Source: DATNBT01 sp964579765
GTDB lineage: Bacteria; Acidobacteriota; Vicinamibacteria; Vicinamibacterales; CAVVIG01
Length of the DNA: 8,429 nucleotides
NCBI GenBank assembly: GCA_964579765.1
Contig: CAZOIK010000086.1
Span: 1 to 8,429, forward strand
Direction of reading: 5' to 3'
The translations under genes were made by a program, and so were the position numbers. The notes under the pieces are model-generated. The model saw only the letters and a program-made list of their open reading frames with translations. It made no database searches and was not told the DNA's origin. Positions 5,757-8,429 of this stretch are shown piece by piece. Positions within the stretch are counted from its first letter, which is position 1; every line of letters begins with the position of its first letter.

Positions 5757-8195
5757 ATGCCGCGCGCAACAGTTCAGCTGGCGTCAGCTGTCGCCGTCCT
5801 CATTCCACTGCTGCTCACTGCCCGGCCCGCGCTCGCGGCGCGATCGTGTCCGTCGGGCGTGCCGATTGCCAAGTTCGCCGCGCTCGTCCGGCCCGACAAC
5901 AACGGCGCCCCGATTGCGCTCCCGACGGTGAACGTCGTCCGCGCCGGCGACCGCCTGTCGTATCAGCCCGTCGGCACGCTGTTCGCGAAAGACAAGAAAG
6001 CGAAGATCGCGATCATCGTCGTGCCGCAGCAGCCGGACGCGCCCGCGCGCGTCCTGCCGGCCAGGCCGGCGCGCGCGCCCGCCGAGTGGCGCGTGCCGAT
6101 GCGCGTGTCGGCCATTGGCGTCGTCCTCGGCCCGGAGGGCATCGACGAGAAAAAGCTGACCGCCCTGCTCGCGCACGATCCGGGCGTCGTCGATCGGCTC
6201 GCCGACTACGCGGAGCAGCACACCAAGGTCGAAGCGCTGATCCAGGCGCTCTCGTCGTACGAGGACTCGGCGCCCGGCACCAGCTCGCTGCAGTCGGCGC
6301 TCACCGGGTTCTCGTCGCAGTACGGCGTGGACATGCCGACGCTCGATCGCACCAAGCCGACCGACGAGCAGGCGACGACGCTGCTGCGGGCGATTACGCC
6401 GGCGTTCCAGAACACGTCGCCCTCGTCCGGCCTCGCGCAGCAGTCGGGCGGACTCGCGGCCGCCGTCGCGGCGCTGTTCTTCGGCCCGCCGGTCGGCCTC
6501 GCCGTCGGCGGCGCGGCCCTCGCCGGCAGCGTCCACTCGTCGATGTTTCCGCCGGCCGATTTCCAGTCGGCGTTCACGCAGCCGGGCGACGGCGCCAGCC
6601 TCATCCTCTGCACGGGCGACGAAAAGCGGACGACGAAGGCGCGTGTCGAGTACGTCTGGATGACGCGGGTGCCCGACGCCGACGCGCCCGCCGTCTCCGT
6701 CGTCGGCGCGCCGCGTCTGCCGATCGGCGTGCCGTCGAAAATCACGGTGCACTGCGCGACCGTCGGGCAGTTGAAGACGCTGCGCCGGGCGCGTGACTGG
6801 CGGCTCGTGTCGGCGAACGCCAGCGTGAGCGTGCCCGTCCAGGTCGATACGGGCGACACCGCCGACACGCTGACGCTCGACCTCGGCAAGACGATCGCCG
6901 CCGCCGGCGACTATCGGCTCGAGACGACCTGGGACTGGACGAGCGTGCCGGTGTCGGGACGGATCGCCGTGCGGCCGCTGGCCGACCTGTCGGCGGTCAC
7001 GGTCGCGGCGGCATCGCGCGATCGGCTGATCGCCGGCAGCGGCACGGTGGGCGTCCAGCTGGACGGCGCGGATCTGGAGTTCGTCGATCACGTCACGATC
7101 GCGCGCGCCGACACGGCGAAGGGCGCCATCGACCTGACGTTCACGCCGCGCGCGAGCAGCGCCGAGATGACCTCGCTCGACCTCGTCGTGGACACGAACC
7201 TGCTGCGGCCCGGCGCGCACCTGCTGACCGTCCGGCAGGTGAACGGAAGCGCGCAGAAGATTCCCGTCGCCGTCCACGCGCCGATGCCGGTGCTGACCGG
7301 CCTGCCGCTGCGGACGAACCTCGGCGACGCACAGCAGACGCTCCACCTGCACGGGACCGGCCTCGAGCGCATCGAGCGCATGACCAGCCCGGACGCCACC
7401 TGGTCGCTGTCGCCGGTCGCGGCCGACGTCCACGATCTCACCGACCGCGACGTGCAGGTCCAGCTCGGCGCCGGCGCCCACGCGGGCGAGCGCGTCGCGA
7501 TCAGCCTGTTCGTCTCTGGCCTGACCGCGCCCGTCCAGATCCGCAATGCGGCCGTCGTGCTCGAGCCGCGCCCGACGATCGCCGGCGTGGACGTCTCGTT
7601 TGCCGGCCAGCCGGAGGTCGAACTGCGACAGGGAGAGATTCCGTCGGGGGTGCCGGCCGGATTCGCCATCCGGGGCGACCGGCTCGGCAGCCATCCTGTC
7701 GTGGAACTGACGTGCCACGGCGAGTCGGCGCCGGCGCTGCGCCTCGCCTCGGGCCAGCGCGCCGGCAACGCGGCGCTCGATCGCACCGGCCAGAGCACGC
7801 TGTTTCTGTCGGTGGATCCGGGCACCATCGCCGCCGCCGGCTGCCAACTGGATGCCGCCATCCTCAACGAGGCGACGGGCGTCTCCGATCCGTATCACCT
7901 TGGACGCAGCGTTCGCTTGCCGCGCATCGAGAGCTTCACCCTCTCGGCCGACACGACCGACGGCCGGCTCTACGCGGGGTTTCTGAGCGGCGAGTCCCTG
8001 GAGCTGATCGAGCGGACCGGCTGGACGAAGGATAGAAGTTGGCCGGTTCAGGGCATCGCGACGCCGGTGCCGGGCAGCCCCGGCAAGCAGACGCTCCGCA
8101 TCGCGCTGCCCTGGCCGTCGCCCTCGCCCCACGCGCCGCTGTTCATCTGGCTGCGCGACGAAACCCAGGCCCGCCGCACCAGCGCCCGCGACTAG
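5757..8195 (+). CDS. Exported 812-residue protein of unknown function with Ig/TIG-like repeats
   Basis: I do not recognise a named family. The N-terminus is a Sec signal peptide: a short start with one Arg, a hydrophobic core (about 8-20), and an ALA|AR cleavage site after residue 27; there is no lipobox. The mature protein is therefore periplasmic or surface-located. Residues 28-225 include a mixed alpha/beta part. Residues 231-257 form a glycine/alanine-rich hydrophobic stretch broken by GPP (243-245). From about 310 on the sequence is beta-rich and looks like stacked immunoglobulin-like modules. A recurring signature appears at VQLDGADLEFVDHVTI (433-448), LHLHGTGLERIERMT (529-543), FAIRGDRLGSHPVVEL (636-651) and AGFLSGESLELIERTG (740-755), reminiscent of IPT/TIG domains. 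Five cysteines remain after the signal peptide (31, 285, 333, 653, 696). ATG 5757 is the first start after the promoter, and no Shine-Dalgarno is seen. The gene is divergent from marR and followed by a lipoprotein gene with a similar promoter, so an envelope role is likely. Confidence 0.85.
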   Translation: MPRATVQLASAVAVLIPLLLTARPALAARSCPSGVPIAKFAALVRPDNNGAPIALPTVNVVRAGDRLSYQPVGTLFAKDKKAKIAIIVVPQQPDAPARVLPARPARAPAEWRVPMRVSAIGVVLGPEGIDEKKLTALLAHDPGVVDRLADYAEQHTKVEALIQALSSYEDSAPGTSSLQSALTGFSSQYGVDMPTLDRTKPTDEQATTLLRAITPAFQNTSPSSGLAQQSGGLAAAVAALFFGPPVGLAVGGAALAGSVHSSMFPPADFQSAFTQPGDGASLILCTGDEKRTTKARVEYVWMTRVPDADAPAVSVVGAPRLPIGVPSKITVHCATVGQLKTLRRARDWRLVSANASVSVPVQVDTGDTADTLTLDLGKTIAAAGDYRLETTWDWTSVPVSGRIAVRPLADLSAVTVAAASRDRLIAGSGTVGVQLDGADLEFVDHVTIARADTAKGAIDLTFTPRASSAEMTSLDLVVDTNLLRPGAHLLTVRQVNGSAQKIPVAVHAPMPVLTGLPLRTNLGDAQQTLHLHGTGLERIERMTSPDATWSLSPVAADVHDLTDRDVQVQLGAGAHAGERVAISLFVSGLTAPVQIRNAAVVLEPRPTIAGVDVSFAGQPEVELRQGEIPSGVPAGFAIRGDRLGSHPVVELTCHGESAPALRLASGQRAGNAALDRTGQSTLFLSVDPGTIAAAGCQLDAAILNEATGVSDPYHLGRSVRLPRIESFTLSADTTDGRLYAGFLSGESLELIERTGWTKDRSWPVQGIATPVPGSPGKQTLRIALPWPSPSPHAPLFIWLRDETQARRTSARD

Positions 8196-8213
8196 AGCCG
8201 CTTTTCACGATAG

Positions 8214-8235
8214 TTTTACTTTGAGTCCAAAATAT
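8214..8235. promoter_or_regulatory. Putative MarR operator, copy 2 (upstream of lipoprotein gene)
   Basis: This is the second copy of the element at 5704-5725, with 19 of 22 bases the same. The core inverted repeat TTTG-N4-CAAA is at 8220-8231. It covers the -35 box of the lipoprotein promoter exactly as copy 1 covers that of the preceding gene, which argues for common regulation rather than chance. Confidence 0.6.
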
Positions 8236-8248
8236 GTCCGCGTATGCT
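8221..8248 (+). promoter_or_regulatory. Sigma-70-type promoter of the lipoprotein gene
   Basis: The -35 box TTGAGT (8221-8226) and the -10 box TATGCT (8243-8248) are 16 bp apart. Transcription should start near 8255, leaving about 20 nt of leader with a strong ribosome binding site. The gene can thus be transcribed independently of the upstream 812-codon gene. Confidence 0.6.
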
Positions 8249-8260
8249 GAGCAGGTCCTC

Positions 8261-8266
8261 AGGAGG
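8261..8266 (+). promoter_or_regulatory. Consensus ribosome binding site of the lipoprotein gene
   Basis: AGGAGG stands 7 nt before ATG 8274. This is the best Shine-Dalgarno in the window, suggests high expression, and fixes the start of the truncated downstream gene. Confidence 0.85.
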
Positions 8267-8273
8267 ACTGCCC

Positions 8274-8429
8274 ATGCGCACGTACGTAATGGCTTCTGCT
8301 GCTCTCGTCGTCGGAGTCTGCGTGGCCGGCTGCCACCATCGCGTCCCGCCGGCCGCGGTGAACACCGCCGCGCCGCCGCCCGCGGCCCCGCGGACACCAC
8401 CGCCCCCGCCACCGCCCGCGCCCCCGGCG
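8274..8429 (+). CDS. Proline-rich lipoprotein, N-terminal part (possibly Pal/OmpA-like)
   Basis: Only the first 52 codons are in the window and the frame is open at the end. The N-terminus is a lipoprotein signal peptide: MRTYVMASAALVVGVCVAGC, with lipobox VAGC and C20 as the lipidated residue. The mature start CHHR has no Asp at +2, so sorting to the outer membrane is expected by the E. coli rule. It is followed by an Ala/Pro-rich linker with seven consecutive prolines (42-48). A short lipoprotein signal plus a long proline linker is the common layout of peptidoglycan-associated lipoproteins (Pal) and other OmpA-domain lipoproteins in acidobacteria and related phyla. The decisive OmpA-like domain lies beyond the window, so this is a guess about family. 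The gene has its own promoter and a consensus ribosome site. The proline run would need EF-P for efficient translation. Confidence 0.8.
   Translation, partial: MRTYVMASAALVVGVCVAGCHHRVPPAAVNTAAPPPAAPRTPPPPPPPAPPA

Noticed and set aside
5784..8132. A 782-codon open frame on the - strand opposite the exported-protein gene, and similar long antisense frames over hypF and hypD.
   Set aside because: They are Arg/Ala/Gly-rich shadows produced by high GC and third-position bias; the + strand genes have signal peptide or family motifs and the shadows have none.
8388..8429. C-rich low-complexity tract at the window end as a DNA repeat array.
   Set aside because: It is explained by the coding sequence for the proline linker of the lipoprotein; no regular repeat unit is seen.

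Overview
This is GC-rich bacterial DNA, dense with genes. It holds the 3' part of a [NiFe]-hydrogenase maturation operon, hypB(partial)-hypF-hypC-hypD-hypE, on the + strand. After it come a convergent MarR-type regulator gene, a large exported protein of unknown function, and the 5' end of a proline-rich lipoprotein gene that resembles the start of a Pal/OmpA-type lipoprotein. The very high GC content, the MarR promoter style and the proline-rich lipoprotein would fit an acidobacterium such as a Vicinamibacteria relative. That is an impression without database support. No rRNA, tRNA, CRISPR array, insertion sequence or phage gene is visible.

Positions 1-5186 form one tightly packed transcription unit. 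The gap between hypB and hypF is 7 nt. hypF and hypC overlap by 31 nt, hypC and hypD by 4 nt (ATGA), and hypD and hypE by 11 nt. Together the products cover most of the pathway that builds the NiFe(CN)2CO centre. HypF and HypE make the cyanide ligands from carbamoyl phosphate. HypC and HypD carry the Fe(CN)2CO unit. HypB is the GTPase for nickel insertion, with HypA presumably encoded upstream. All key cysteines and signature motifs that can be checked are intact, so the set looks functional. Hydrogenase structural genes are not in the window.

Positions 5190-8429 are a different module. The MarR gene runs toward hypE, with only 3 nt between the two stop codons. It is divergent from an 812-residue protein with a signal peptide, a glycine-rich hydrophobic segment and at least four weak repeats that look like Ig/TIG-type beta domains. 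The promoter of that gene and the promoter of the following lipoprotein gene carry nearly the same 22-bp element (19 of 22 identical). In both cases it overlaps the -35 box and holds a TTTG-N4-CAAA inverted repeat. The simplest reading is a small MarR-controlled envelope regulon, and this is the most interesting observation in the window.

Apart from the roughly 100-bp region at 5655-5756 and the 78-bp region at 8196-8273, there is almost no non-coding DNA. No convincing rho-independent terminator was found.
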